Positions 26,082 to 34,763 of a DNA stretch of 64,000 nucleotides are shown here, in pieces; positions within the stretch are counted from its first letter, which is position 1, and every line of letters starts with the position of its first letter. Below the pieces are notes generated by a model, which did not search any database, was not told the origin of the DNA, and worked only from the letters and a program-made list of their open reading frames with translations. The stretch lies in assembly GCA_027482185.1 (NCBI GenBank), contig JAIXWF010000019.1, positions 186,001-250,000 on the forward strand, in the 5' to 3' direction. Made by a program: the position numbers and the translations under genes. The stretch comes from Opitutaceae bacterium (GTDB lineage: Bacteria; Verrucomicrobiota; Verrucomicrobiia; Opitutales; Opitutaceae).

Positions 26082-27296
26082 TCAGGAGTTGGCGAACAGG
26101 CGTTTCACACCGCTGAAGAAACCCGAACCGCGGCGGCCCGGGCCGGCTTTCTCCGCCTGCGCGCTGACGCCGTAATAGAGGAGGCCGAGCCCGGTGTGGT
26201 AACCCGGGTCGCGCATGTTTTCGTTCACCCAGGAAGGGGCTTCGCCAAGGTGCGCGGGAACGCCGAAGACTTTGGCCGCCGCTTCGGCAAGGCCCGGCAA
26301 CTTCGCGGTCCCACCCGTGAGCACGACGCCGGCGGCGCAGGTTTCGGGGGAGAAGGCGTTGCCGAGTTTCTTCTTCACCACTTCGAGCAGTTCCCACGTA
26401 CGGGCAGAAGTGATCTGTTCGATCGCCTGCTGGGAAAACTGGCGATCGCCGATCGCAAAGTTTCCGTCGAGCCAGACCTTTTGCGCCTTGTCCTTCGTGA
26501 GGACGCTGGCGCGACCGAACCGGAGCTTGAGCTTTTCCGCCTGCCCTTCGGTGAGCCGGAGACCGATGCTAAGGTCGTTGGTGAGATGGGTGCCTCCGAC
26601 CGGCACAACGCCGGTGGTGTGCGGGGCGCCATCGCGGTACAGCACGAAGTCGGTCGTGCCGGCCCCGAGGTCGATCGCGAGCACGCCATGCTGGCGCTCT
26701 TCGGCGCTCGTGACCATGTGGCCGGAGGCGAGACTGGAGAGGACGAGTTCGCGCACCTCGAGGTTGAAGCCGCGGATGACGTGGATGTTGTCGGCGAGCC
26801 GCTGCTCCTGACCGTGAACGGTCCAGTAGCCGACGTCGAGCCGCTGGCCGACGAGATTCTCGGGGCTGCCCGGCACGAGCCGGCCGTCGACCCGGAAGGG
26901 CCGCCGGATGTGATGGACGACGACGCGGCCCGCGGGCAGTTGCTTGGCCTTGGCAAGGTCGCAGACGGTCTGCACATCGCCCGGCTCGATCATGTTGTCC
27001 GAGGCCTTCACGTTCACCGCGGCTTCGTTGTAGAAACCCTCGAGGTGGCCGCCGGTCTGGGCGAGGAACACGGTGTCGATGCGTTCGCCGGCGTCGCGTT
27101 CGGCCTGCTGCAGCGCCGTGTGCGTGGATTCGCTCGCGGCCTTGTAGTCGACGACGGTGCCCTTGATGACGCCGCGGGAGCTGCATTCGCCGCGGCCGAT
27201 GATCGCCAGCTCGCGGCCGGTGTACTCGCCGACGAGGACGCTGATTTTCGAGGTGCCGATTTCGACGGCGCCGATGAAGGTGGTGCGGGAGCTCAC
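26082..27296 (-). CDS. ftsA: Cell division protein FtsA
   Basis: A 404-residue actin-fold protein that tethers FtsZ to the membrane. The phosphate loops FIGAVEIGTSKISVLVGE and LAIDLGAGTTDFVLYRDG and the late GVVLTGGTAKLPGL motif are present. The C-terminus RGSGFFSGVKRLFANS is an amphipathic membrane-targeting helix. The GTG start at 27296 lies one base from the ftsQ stop and gives a normal N-terminus; the longer open frame to 27368 overlaps ftsQ. Confidence 0.95.
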   Translation of the reverse strand: MSSRTTFIGAVEIGTSKISVLVGEYTGRELAIIGRGECSSRGVIKGTVVDYKAASESTHTALQQAERDAGERIDTVFLAQTGGHLEGFYNEAAVNVKASDNMIEPGDVQTVCDLAKAKQLPAGRVVVHHIRRPFRVDGRLVPGSPENLVGQRLDVGYWTVHGQEQRLADNIHVIRGFNLEVRELVLSSLASGHMVTSAEERQHGVLAIDLGAGTTDFVLYRDGAPHTTGVVPVGGTHLTNDLSIGLRLTEGQAEKLKLRFGRASVLTKDKAQKVWLDGNFAIGDRQFSQQAIEQITSARTWELLEVVKKKLGNAFSPETCAAGVVLTGGTAKLPGLAEAAAKVFGVPAHLGEAPSWVNENMRDPGYHTGLGLLYYGVSAQAEKAGPGRRGSGFFSGVKRLFANS

Positions 27297-27297
27297 G

Positions 27298-28281
27298 TTA
27301 GTGCTTCGGCTGGGAGAAGGGAGAGACGTTGAAACCGGGGGAAAGCGGCGGCAGCGCGGTCCGCACATCGGTCACGGGCGCGAGCGGCGTAATCGCGACC
27401 GGCACCTCGCGGCCGAGCGTGAAGTCGATGCGCACGCGGGACGGCGGCAGGTTCGCGGCCAGGTAGTCGCGCATGTAATCGAGTTTGGCCAGCTGCGGGA
27501 AAAAATCGGTCCGCGCGGAAAACACCACGGTGGAGCCGTTCCGCGTCGTCACTTCGATCTCGCGGTCGGACTCGAGGCGGGCGAGCGAGACCACGGACCA
27601 GTCGGCGTAAAGGTGGCCGGCCTCGTATTGCGCACGCGCCAGCAGGTCGGAAACGGCGTCCATGCCGCGGACCGGACGGAAGCCCGCGCCGTCGCGCACC
27701 AGCGCGAAGCCGTCCAGCCAGGGCAGCGATTCGACCAGCGCCGGGTCGTAACTTGTTCCCGGATACACCACGCCGTCCCGCGCGACGAGCAGGACGCGTT
27801 CGGCGCCGCCCGGGGCGGCGGCCCGGATGCGGGCGACCGGGGAACGCTCGGAAATCTGCACGACAAGTCGGTCGGGGAAATGGCGCGTGAGGTTGGCGGC
27901 CTGCACCTGGCGGTCGGCGAGCAGGCGTTCGCGCAGGCGGTCGAGGTCGAGTTCCATCAGGGCGGCCCCCGACGGCAGCGCGAGGGTCCGGCGCAGCCAG
28001 GCCGAGTCCAGCACGCCGCCGGCAGCGGTGCGCAGCTCGAAGTGTTTCACGGGCACGGCCTTCGCGGCGGCGGGCATCGCCCCGGAGTTCTCGCGCAGGG
28101 CGGCCGCGACCCGCCACGCACCCCAGAGCGCGGTGCCGCCGAGGGCGACGGCGCTGCCCGTGCGGAGCAGCGCCATGGCCAGGCGCCAACGGCCGCCGCG
28201 CGACATGGCGCGCGGCTTCACCGGCTGCGGGATGTCGCGCCAGGTGCGGGAGGCGGAAGCGTTGGCGGAAGGGGAATTCAA
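27298..28281 (-). CDS. ftsQ: Cell division protein FtsQ
   Basis: About 327 residues from a TTG at 28281, chosen because it overlaps the ddl stop as TTGA, the same coupling seen for neighbouring genes; an ATG 78 bases downstream is the alternative. After a basic cytoplasmic tail there is one membrane helix (about LLRTGSAVALGGTALWGAW), then a POTRA domain (FELRTAAGGVLDSAWLRR, ERLLADRQVQAANLTRHFPDRLVVQISERSPVA) and the FtsQ beta domain. It links early and late divisome proteins. Confidence 0.88.
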   Translation of the reverse strand: MNSPSANASASRTWRDIPQPVKPRAMSRGGRWRLAMALLRTGSAVALGGTALWGAWRVAAALRENSGAMPAAAKAVPVKHFELRTAAGGVLDSAWLRRTLALPSGAALMELDLDRLRERLLADRQVQAANLTRHFPDRLVVQISERSPVARIRAAAPGGAERVLLVARDGVVYPGTSYDPALVESLPWLDGFALVRDGAGFRPVRGMDAVSDLLARAQYEAGHLYADWSVVSLARLESDREIEVTTRNGSTVVFSARTDFFPQLAKLDYMRDYLAANLPPSRVRIDFTLGREVPVAITPLAPVTDVRTALPPLSPGFNVSPFSQPKH

Positions 28282-29213
28282 GGACGGGCGGCGGCCGCGC
28301 GGAAACGTTGCAGGGCGGGCGAAACCAATTCGCGGACCAACGCCGTGAAATCCAGCCCTGCGCAACGCGCGCTCATCGGCAGCAGACTCGTTTCCTTCAT
28401 GCCGGGCAGGGTGTTGATTTCGAGCAAATACAGGGCGCCGTCGCCGGAGAGGATGAAATCGACGCGCGCGTAGTCGCGGCAGCCGCAGGCGGCGAAGGCC
28501 GTCGCCGCGGCGGCGCGGACCGCGTCGGTCTGCGCCGGCTCGAGCGGAGCGGGCGCAAAGTACTCGGTCATTCCTTTGGTGTATTTGCTCGTGTAGTCGT
28601 AGACGCCCGATTTCGGCCGGATCTCGACCACGCCCATGGCTTCGCCCCGCAGCACGCCGACGGAAAGTTCGCGGCCGACGATCCGACGCTCGATCAGCCA
28701 ATCGCCGGTAGTAACGGCGGCCAGCTTGGCCGCGAGTTCCGCGCGCGTGGACGTCAAGGCCAGCCCGACGCTGCTGCCTTCGGCGTTGGGCTTGACGACG
28801 ACGTCGGCGCCGAGCCGGGCGATGACATCGTCGACTGCCGGCTTCGCCGCCGCGGAAAAGGTCAGGCCGGGCACGACTTGGACGCCGCGGGCGGCCGCGG
28901 CGGCCTTGGTGCGCGTCTTGTCCATCGTGAGCTCGCTGCCGGCCGCGTCGCAGCCCGCGTAGTGGATGCCGGCCGCATCGAGAAGCCGCTGCATGCCGCC
29001 GTCCTCGCCGAAGGTGCCGTGCAGCGTCGAGAAGACGACATGACGCCGCGGATCCACCCCGGCGGGCACGGCCGGCGCGTTCACCTCGAAGAGGCGCACG
29101 GGAAACGACCGCGCGAGGGCGAGCGCGGAGGCGCGTCCGGACCCGAGCGAAACCTCGCGCTCGGCGGAGACGCCGCCCGCAAACACGGCGATCACAGGTT
29201 CATGCTTGCTCAT
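28278..29213 (-). CDS. ddl: D-alanine--D-alanine ligase
   Basis: A 311-residue ATP-grasp enzyme from ATG 29213. It contains VIAVFAGGVSAEREVSLGSG, FSTLHGTFGEDGGMQ, VVKPNAEGSSVGL, the YDYTSKYTKG loop and LLEINTLPGMKETSLLP with the metal-binding residues. It makes the D-Ala-D-Ala used by MurF. The start overlaps the murB stop (ATGA) and its own stop overlaps ftsQ. Confidence 0.96.
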   Translation of the reverse strand: MSKHEPVIAVFAGGVSAEREVSLGSGRASALALARSFPVRLFEVNAPAVPAGVDPRRHVVFSTLHGTFGEDGGMQRLLDAAGIHYAGCDAAGSELTMDKTRTKAAAAARGVQVVPGLTFSAAAKPAVDDVIARLGADVVVKPNAEGSSVGLALTSTRAELAAKLAAVTTGDWLIERRIVGRELSVGVLRGEAMGVVEIRPKSGVYDYTSKYTKGMTEYFAPAPLEPAQTDAVRAAAATAFAACGCRDYARVDFILSGDGALYLLEINTLPGMKETSLLPMSARCAGLDFTALVRELVSPALQRFRAAAARP

Positions 29214-30187
29214 AAAACATCCTCCCAGCGCCGGCCGTACAGCAGGACCTCGGGCTGCAGGTCGACGCCCTTGGCGGCCTGCACGCGCGCGCGGATGCGT
29301 CGGACCAGTTCCAGCACATCGGCACCCGTGGCGCCGCCGCGGTTGACGATGAAATTGGCATGCACGCGGGAAACCTCCGCCTCCCCCACCCGCTCGCCCT
29401 TGAGCCCGCATTCGTCGATCAGGCGGCCGGCGGAGGTGCCCGGCGGATTCTTGAAAATGCAGCCGGCGCTCGCCTCGCGGGGCTGGGACTCCTGGCGCTT
29501 GCGACGGTAATCCGCGATCTTGCCCCCGATCGCCTCGGCTTCGGCGCGGGAAGCGGGCCGCAGGGTCGCGGCCAGGGCGATGGCGTCCTGCAATTCCTCG
29601 CAATGGCGGTAGTCCACATGCAATTCCGCCTTCGCCCGCCGGCGGACTTCGCCGTCGAGCGAGATCATCTCCACGTCCTCGACGACGTCGAACATCCAGC
29701 TTCCCATGGCGCCGGCGTTCATGCGCAGCGCGCCGCCGACCGCGCCGGGAATGCCCTCGAGAAACTCGAAACCGGCCAAGCCGGCCTGCGTCGCCAAGCC
29801 GCAGAGGTTCTTGAGCCTCAGCCCGGCCCCGACGCGGACCCGGCCGTCCGGCAACGGCTCGAAACGCGACCACGTTTCGTGCGCGAAACCCACGACCAAA
29901 CCGTCGACCCCTTCGTCGGGCACGACCAGATTGGAGCCGCGGCCGAGCGGAAAGATCGGCAGGCCCCGGGCGCGGGCGATGCGCAGGAGCGACTGGAGGT
30001 CGGCCAACGACGCGGGCTCCGCGTAGAGTCGCGCGGCCCCGCCGACGCGCAGCGTGGTCTTCGGGGCCATCGGCTCCTCGCGCACCACGCGGGTCGCCGC
30101 GGCAACGCCGGCGACAAGGGCAGCCGCATGCGCGGCCCAGTCGGGGCGGGCCGGGGAGACGGAAGGGAGCGGCTGGAGTTCGGTCAC
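29210..30187 (-). CDS. murB: UDP-N-acetylenolpyruvoylglucosamine reductase
   Basis: A 325-residue FAD enzyme from GTG 30187, 8 bases after murG. FAD-binding motifs LGRGSNLVVPDEGVDGLVVG and EFLEGIPGAVGGALRMNAGA are intact, as is the type-II motif KRQESQP. The active-site motif SAGSxFKNP reads SAGCIFKNPPG, so the proton-donating Ser is Cys (C243). Cys can in principle substitute as acid. murC, often adjacent, is absent here. Confidence 0.94.
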   Translation of the reverse strand: MTELQPLPSVSPARPDWAAHAAALVAGVAAATRVVREEPMAPKTTLRVGGAARLYAEPASLADLQSLLRIARARGLPIFPLGRGSNLVVPDEGVDGLVVGFAHETWSRFEPLPDGRVRVGAGLRLKNLCGLATQAGLAGFEFLEGIPGAVGGALRMNAGAMGSWMFDVVEDVEMISLDGEVRRRAKAELHVDYRHCEELQDAIALAATLRPASRAEAEAIGGKIADYRRKRQESQPREASAGCIFKNPPGTSAGRLIDECGLKGERVGEAEVSRVHANFIVNRGGATGADVLELVRRIRARVQAAKGVDLQPEVLLYGRRWEDVL

Positions 30188-30195
30188 GGGAGAAA

Positions 30196-31323
30196 TCAGG
30201 CAACGACGAGGGCGCCCTCGCCGCGGCCGGAGCGGGGGCGGCGGGCGAGGTGCTCGAGGTCGGCGAGCATGAGTTCGAGGGAATTGGCCCGATCGAGGCG
30301 GCGCAGGTTCTCGCGGTGGACCCGCAGCGCCGCCTCGTTGCGCAGCAGGGCCAGCGTCTCCGGGAGCAGCCGGTCGAGCTCGGACTGCGGCACGACGGCG
30401 CCGCCGCCCTCGCGCGCGAAGTATTCGGCGTTGGCCCGCTGATGGTCGTCCGCCGCTTGCGGATACGGGACAAGCACAGCCGGGGTTTCGCAGCGGACCA
30501 ACTCGGCCAGCGTGCCGGCGCCGGCGCGGGAAACGACGAGGTCGGCCGCGGACATCAGCTCCGCCATGCGGTCGCTGAACGCGAGAAACCGCGCGGCGAC
30601 CGGACGGCCGCCCGGTCCGGGATGCGAAATCGTTTCCTCGGCGCCTTTGCCGAGGCCGGTGACGACGCAAAGCTGGACGCCGTCCGCCGCGAGCACCGGC
30701 GCCGCCCCGCGCGCCCAAGCATTCAGGGCCGAGGCGCCCTGGCTGCCTCCGAGCAGCACGAGCAACGGTGCCGCGGGATCGAAACCGAGCGCCGCGCGGG
30801 CCGTCGCCGCCGGCAACCGGACGATCTCGCGGCGGACCGGCAGGCCGACATGGCGCGCGACCGCGGAGCCGAGGCCGGGCAAAGCGATCCCGGGCGGGAG
30901 ATAGACGCGGTTTGCGAAGCGTCCGAGCGTGCGGACGGCGCGGCCGGGCACGCGGTTCGATTCGTGCAACGCGGACGGAATGCCGAGCAGACCGGCGGCC
31001 ATCATCACCGGAGCGGAGGTGAAACCGCCGAAGCCGACGACACTCGCGGGCCGAAAACGCCGCATCAACCGCAGGCAGAACACCACGGCATGGGTCTGGG
31101 ATACGACAAAACGGGCCAGGCCCGCCGGGCGCCACGTGAGCCCGGAACCCGGCATGCGTTCGAAGCGAAGGTGCGGGTACTTCGCGGCCAAGCGGGAGTC
31201 GACCTGCTTGCGGCTGATGAGCAGCACGGTCTCGTGGCCGCGGGCCTGCAGGCCTTCGGCGAGGGAAATGCCGGGCGAAAGATGTCCGCCGGTCCCGCCG
31301 CAGGTGATGAGAAACCGGCTCAT
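30196..31323 (-). CDS. murG: UDP-GlcNAc:lipid I transferase MurG
   Basis: A 375-residue GT-B glycosyltransferase from ATG 31323, which overlaps the ftsW stop (ATGA). N-terminal ITCGGTGGHLSPGISLAEGL, central LLVLLGGSQGASALN and the C-terminal VVSRAGAGTLAELVRCETPAVLVPYPQAADDHQ donor-binding block are all present. It converts lipid I to lipid II on the cytoplasmic membrane face. Confidence 0.96.
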   Translation of the reverse strand: MSRFLITCGGTGGHLSPGISLAEGLQARGHETVLLISRKQVDSRLAAKYPHLRFERMPGSGLTWRPAGLARFVVSQTHAVVFCLRLMRRFRPASVVGFGGFTSAPVMMAAGLLGIPSALHESNRVPGRAVRTLGRFANRVYLPPGIALPGLGSAVARHVGLPVRREIVRLPAATARAALGFDPAAPLLVLLGGSQGASALNAWARGAAPVLAADGVQLCVVTGLGKGAEETISHPGPGGRPVAARFLAFSDRMAELMSAADLVVSRAGAGTLAELVRCETPAVLVPYPQAADDHQRANAEYFAREGGGAVVPQSELDRLLPETLALLRNEAALRVHRENLRRLDRANSLELMLADLEHLARRPRSGRGEGALVVA

Positions 31324-32462
31324 GCGAGTACCTCCCGCATCGTCCGAACCTCCTCGCGCAGCGTCGCGCGGCCCCAGGTGCGGTGGGTATTCCAGATCAC
31401 GCCGAGCAGCACTCCCATCAGCAGCAGATTGGAAAGGCCGGCGCTGATGAAGGGCAGCGACATGCCCTTGGTCGGAAACACGCCGGTCACGACGCCGATG
31501 TTGATGACGGCCTGGATCGTGATCAGCAGGATGCAACCCGCGACGAGCAGGAAATGGAACAGGTTCGGCGCCCGCCGCAGGTGGAGCAGGCCGCAGATGA
31601 AGATCGTCGCGAAGAGCGCGACGACACCGAGGGTGACCCACATGCCGAGTTCCTCGCCCACGACGGAAAAGATGAAATCGGTGTGCGCCTCCGGCAGGTA
31701 ACTGAGTTGCTGTCGCCCCTGCCCCAGCCCGGTGCCTTCCATGCCGCCGGCGGCATAGGCCGCGAGCGCCTGGCGCAGCTGGTAGGATTTTTCCTCGCTG
31801 AGGAATTCCATCATGCGGCGCAGCCGGTTGGGATTGTTCATGACGAGCACCGTGAACGCACCGATCACGGCGCCGACCGTGGGCAAAATGTAGCGCCAGC
31901 GGGCCCCCGCGAGGAACATGAGCACGAGGCCGACCGCGACCATCAGGGCGGCGGTGCCGAAGTCGGGCTCCAAGACCACGAGGCCGGCGAACGCGCCGAT
32001 GATGCCCAGCGGCGCCAGGAAGCCGCGGGACAATTCGGCGATGCGCGTCTGGTTCAGGGCGAGAAAGTGGGCGAGGCAGAACACGAGTCCGAACTTCGCG
32101 AATTCCGAGATCTGCAAACGCACCGGCCCGTAGCCGAGCCAGCGCCGGCTGCCCTTCACTGAAATGCCGATGTGCGGAATCAGCACGAGGAACAGCAGCA
32201 CGAGCAAAATGCCCGCAATCCACCAGGCGTAGCGCCGCGCATAGTCCAGGTTCACGCGGCTGACGACGAAGCAGAGCACCGCCGCCGCAACGACGCCCGC
32301 GACCTGTTTGTTGAGATAGAAGTACGGGCCCTGCCGGAACCACGCGCTGGCGCTGAACAGAATCGTCAGACCCAAAATCGCGAGGCCCAGCGCCGCGACG
32401 ACGATTACGGTCGCGGGGCTGAGCAGCGAACAAGCCGGGGCGTTGGCGCGGGGGGCGGACAT
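31320..32462 (-). CDS. ftsW: Lipid II polymerase FtsW (SEDS family)
   Basis: A 380-residue polytopic protein with about ten membrane helices. Signature segments KGSRRWLGYGPVRLQISEFAKFGLV, LVVLEPDFGTAALM, SYQLRQALAAYAAGGMEGTGLGQG and the final PTKGMSLPFISAGLSNLL mark the SEDS fold. It polymerises septal glycan with FtsI. It follows the LysM gene by 13 bases. Confidence 0.95.
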   Translation of the reverse strand: MSAPRANAPACSLLSPATVIVVAALGLAILGLTILFSASAWFRQGPYFYLNKQVAGVVAAAVLCFVVSRVNLDYARRYAWWIAGILLVLLFLVLIPHIGISVKGSRRWLGYGPVRLQISEFAKFGLVFCLAHFLALNQTRIAELSRGFLAPLGIIGAFAGLVVLEPDFGTAALMVAVGLVLMFLAGARWRYILPTVGAVIGAFTVLVMNNPNRLRRMMEFLSEEKSYQLRQALAAYAAGGMEGTGLGQGRQQLSYLPEAHTDFIFSVVGEELGMWVTLGVVALFATIFICGLLHLRRAPNLFHFLLVAGCILLITIQAVINIGVVTGVFPTKGMSLPFISAGLSNLLLMGVLLGVIWNTHRTWGRATLREEVRTMREVLA

Positions 32463-32475
32463 CAGGAAAACGAAC

Positions 32476-33384
32476 TCAGGGCGCCTTCGGCGCCGGCGTC
32501 AGGGGATTGTCCTCGATGCGGATCACCGGCACTTGGCTCGCCGGCGGCGGCGCCAGCAGCATCGGGACGGCGGGCGGGCGATTCGTCTCGGCCGCGGGCG
32601 CGGTACCGGCCTTGGGCGCGCCGGATTTGGCCGCGCCGTTTTTGCCGTTCTTGGCCGCGTCGGCGCCGGGGATCACGAGCTCCATGCCGGCGCGGATCTT
32701 CGCGGGATCGGAGATGTTGTTGGCGACGGCGATATCGGCGGCTTTGACCCCGTAGGTGCGGGCAATCCCGCCGAGCGACTCGCCGGACTTCACGGTGTGG
32801 CGCGTGCCGGAACCGCCGGCGCGGGCGGGCGCGGGTTCGGCGGCCTTGGCGGGGGCGGCCGTAGCCGCGGGCGCGGGCGCGGCGACATTCCCATGGGGCG
32901 TCTTGCCCGGGATGAGGAGTTTTTGGCCAGGCTTGAGGTTGGTGTTGGCCGGGAGGTTGTTGGCGGCGGTGAGTTGGGAGAGCGTCAGGTTGTGCTTCTT
33001 GGCGATCGTCCAGAGGCTGTCTCCGGACTTCACAACATAGGTACTGGTGGGCGTGACGTCGGCCACGGGTTCCGCGACCAGGGTGCCAGCCACGGGCGTG
33101 CCCGGACGAGTCGGCACGAAACGCACGCCGCCGGCGCCGCCGGAGGTCGCCGCGGCGTCCGGGTTGAAGGCCGGTGTGGCCGGCGCGAAGAGCGGGGCCT
33201 CCGGGGCCGGAGCCGGCGCAGGCGCGGACACGGGCAGGCTGACGGTGGGCGGCGGCGTGACCACGGTGTCGGCCGGAGTCGGCGCGGGCTTGCTCGTCGA
33301 GCTGCAACCGGGATTGGCGAAAATCAGGACGAGCGCGAACAGGTGGATGCCTACGACGAGGCCGAAAATCTTCAGGATTTTCAT
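32476..33384 (-). CDS. LysM-domain lipoprotein in the murD position
   Basis: A 302-residue protein. A hydrophobic N-terminus ends with a possible lipobox at Cys27 (NPGC), followed by a Pro/Ala linker. Two LysM domains are seen, at about 114-160 (YVVKSGDSLWTIAKKHNLTLSQL) and 195-241 (HTVKSGESLGGIARTYGVKAADI), separated and followed by Ala/Pro/Lys-rich linkers. LysM binds glycan, so this is probably a peptidoglycan-binding envelope protein. It lies between mraY and ftsW, where murD normally sits, and should be co-expressed with the division genes. No catalytic domain is visible. Confidence 0.88.
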   Translation of the reverse strand: MKILKIFGLVVGIHLFALVLIFANPGCSSTSKPAPTPADTVVTPPPTVSLPVSAPAPAPAPEAPLFAPATPAFNPDAAATSGGAGGVRFVPTRPGTPVAGTLVAEPVADVTPTSTYVVKSGDSLWTIAKKHNLTLSQLTAANNLPANTNLKPGQKLLIPGKTPHGNVAAPAPAATAAPAKAAEPAPARAGGSGTRHTVKSGESLGGIARTYGVKAADIAVANNISDPAKIRAGMELVIPGADAAKNGKNGAAKSGAPKAGTAPAAETNRPPAVPMLLAPPPASQVPVIRIEDNPLTPAPKAP

Positions 33385-33447
33385 AACGGGAAACGGAACG
33401 GAGGTTGGAAAAACGCGGGTTGGACGGACGGAGAGAGTGCGATCGGA

Positions 33448-33645
33448 TCAGCGGCGCGGCAGGCCTGCGCCGGGGGCAACGCGGGAGCGGCGGGCGGCCC
33501 AGGCGCGCATGAAGGCGCGGTTGCCGAGCACCGGCACGCCGCCGGCAAGCGGCAGCTGCACCGCCGGACGCGGCGGCAGGGTCGCGGGAATGGTTGCGGC
33601 GGACGGCGGGAAACGGAAGCGATCGGAGAGTGCGGTGGTCGGCAT
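33448..33645 (-). CDS. Small basic protein between mraY and LysM gene
   Basis: A 65-residue frame from ATG 33645, only 2 bases after the mraY stop, rich in Pro, Ala and Arg (ends AARRSRVAPGAGLPRR). It has no membrane helix and matches no family I know. Tight placement in a coupled operon supports translation, but the composition is what random high-GC frames look like, so it could be spurious. It is followed by 63 bases before the LysM gene. Confidence 0.5.
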   Translation of the reverse strand: MPTTALSDRFRFPPSAATIPATLPPRPAVQLPLAGGVPVLGNRAFMRAWAARRSRVAPGAGLPRR

Positions 33646-33647
33646 GG

Positions 33648-34763
33648 TCAGCGCAGTTTGAGCGTGGCGAGGCTGGCGAGTGCGCAGCCGAGGGAGAGAA
33701 CCCAGAAGCGGAGGACGACCTTGGTCTCGGGCCAGCCCTTCTTCTGAAAATGGTGGTGGATCGGGGCCATCAGGAAGACGCGGCGGCCTTCGCCGTAGCG
33801 GCGCTTGGTGTACTTGAACCAGCCGACCTGCGTGACGACCGACAGCAGTTCCATCACGAACACGCCGCCCGCGATCACCAGCGTCAGCGGATGGTGGATC
33901 ATGAACGCCATCACGCCGAGGAGGCCGCCGAGGGCGAGCGAGCCGGTGTCGCCCATGAACACTTCCGCGGGGTGCGAGTTGTACCAGAGGAACGCCATGC
34001 AGCCGCCGATCAGCGCCCCGCAGATGACGGTCAGCTCGCCGACCTTCGGCACGTGGCTCATCAGCAGGTATTCGGAGTAGATGACGTTGCCCGCCACATA
34101 CGCCATGATGCCCATCACGAGCGCGACGGTGATGGTGCAGCCGACGGCGAGGCCGTCGAGGCCGTCGGTCAGGTTGATGGCGTTGCTGAAACCGACAATC
34201 CAGAGGTAGAGCAGCGTGACGAGCATCCACCACGGCATGTGCGTGACGACGGCGTGTTTCACGAACGGCACCCAGAATTCGCGGATCTCGCGCGAGCTGT
34301 CGGGATGGAGCAGCAGCAGGCCGAGCGCGCCGAAGGTCGCGAACGACTGCCACGCGATTTTCTCCCACGAAGAAATGCCGTCGCGATTCTTGTGCACGAC
34401 CTTCAGGTAGTCGTCGCGGAAGCCGGGGACGGTGAGCGCCGCGTAGACGAAGAGGCTCGTGAAGACCCAGATATTGGGGGCAGCCCAGAGCACGGCGCTG
34501 AAAAACACCGCGGCGAAGATGATCAACCCGCCCATCGTCGGCGTGTGCTTTTTGTCGAAATATGTCGCCCCGAGCGCGCCGGTGCGGTCGTCGATGTAGC
34601 CGTGGCCAAACTTCAGCTGTTTGAACTTGCGGATCAGTACCGGGCCGATCGCGAACCCGATCACGAGCGCGGTCAGCGCCGCCAGCGCCGTGCGCAGCGT
34701 GATGTACCGCAGCAGGCGCAGCGGGCCGAAGTACTCGGAATAGTCGGCGAGGTAGCTCAGCAC
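33648..34763 (-). CDS. mraY: Phospho-MurNAc-pentapeptide transferase MraY
   Basis: A 371-residue membrane enzyme from GTG 34763, overlapping the murF stop by 7 bases. Signature segments KKHTPTMGGLIIF, FRDDYLKVVHKNRDGISSWEKI, FSNAINLTDGLDGLAVG and APIHHHFQKKGWPETKV are complete, with about ten helices. It makes lipid I from UDP-MurNAc-pentapeptide. Confidence 0.96.
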   Translation of the reverse strand: MLSYLADYSEYFGPLRLLRYITLRTALAALTALVIGFAIGPVLIRKFKQLKFGHGYIDDRTGALGATYFDKKHTPTMGGLIIFAAVFFSAVLWAAPNIWVFTSLFVYAALTVPGFRDDYLKVVHKNRDGISSWEKIAWQSFATFGALGLLLLHPDSSREIREFWVPFVKHAVVTHMPWWMLVTLLYLWIVGFSNAINLTDGLDGLAVGCTITVALVMGIMAYVAGNVIYSEYLLMSHVPKVGELTVICGALIGGCMAFLWYNSHPAEVFMGDTGSLALGGLLGVMAFMIHHPLTLVIAGGVFVMELLSVVTQVGWFKYTKRRYGEGRRVFLMAPIHHHFQKKGWPETKVVLRFWVLSLGCALASLATLKLR

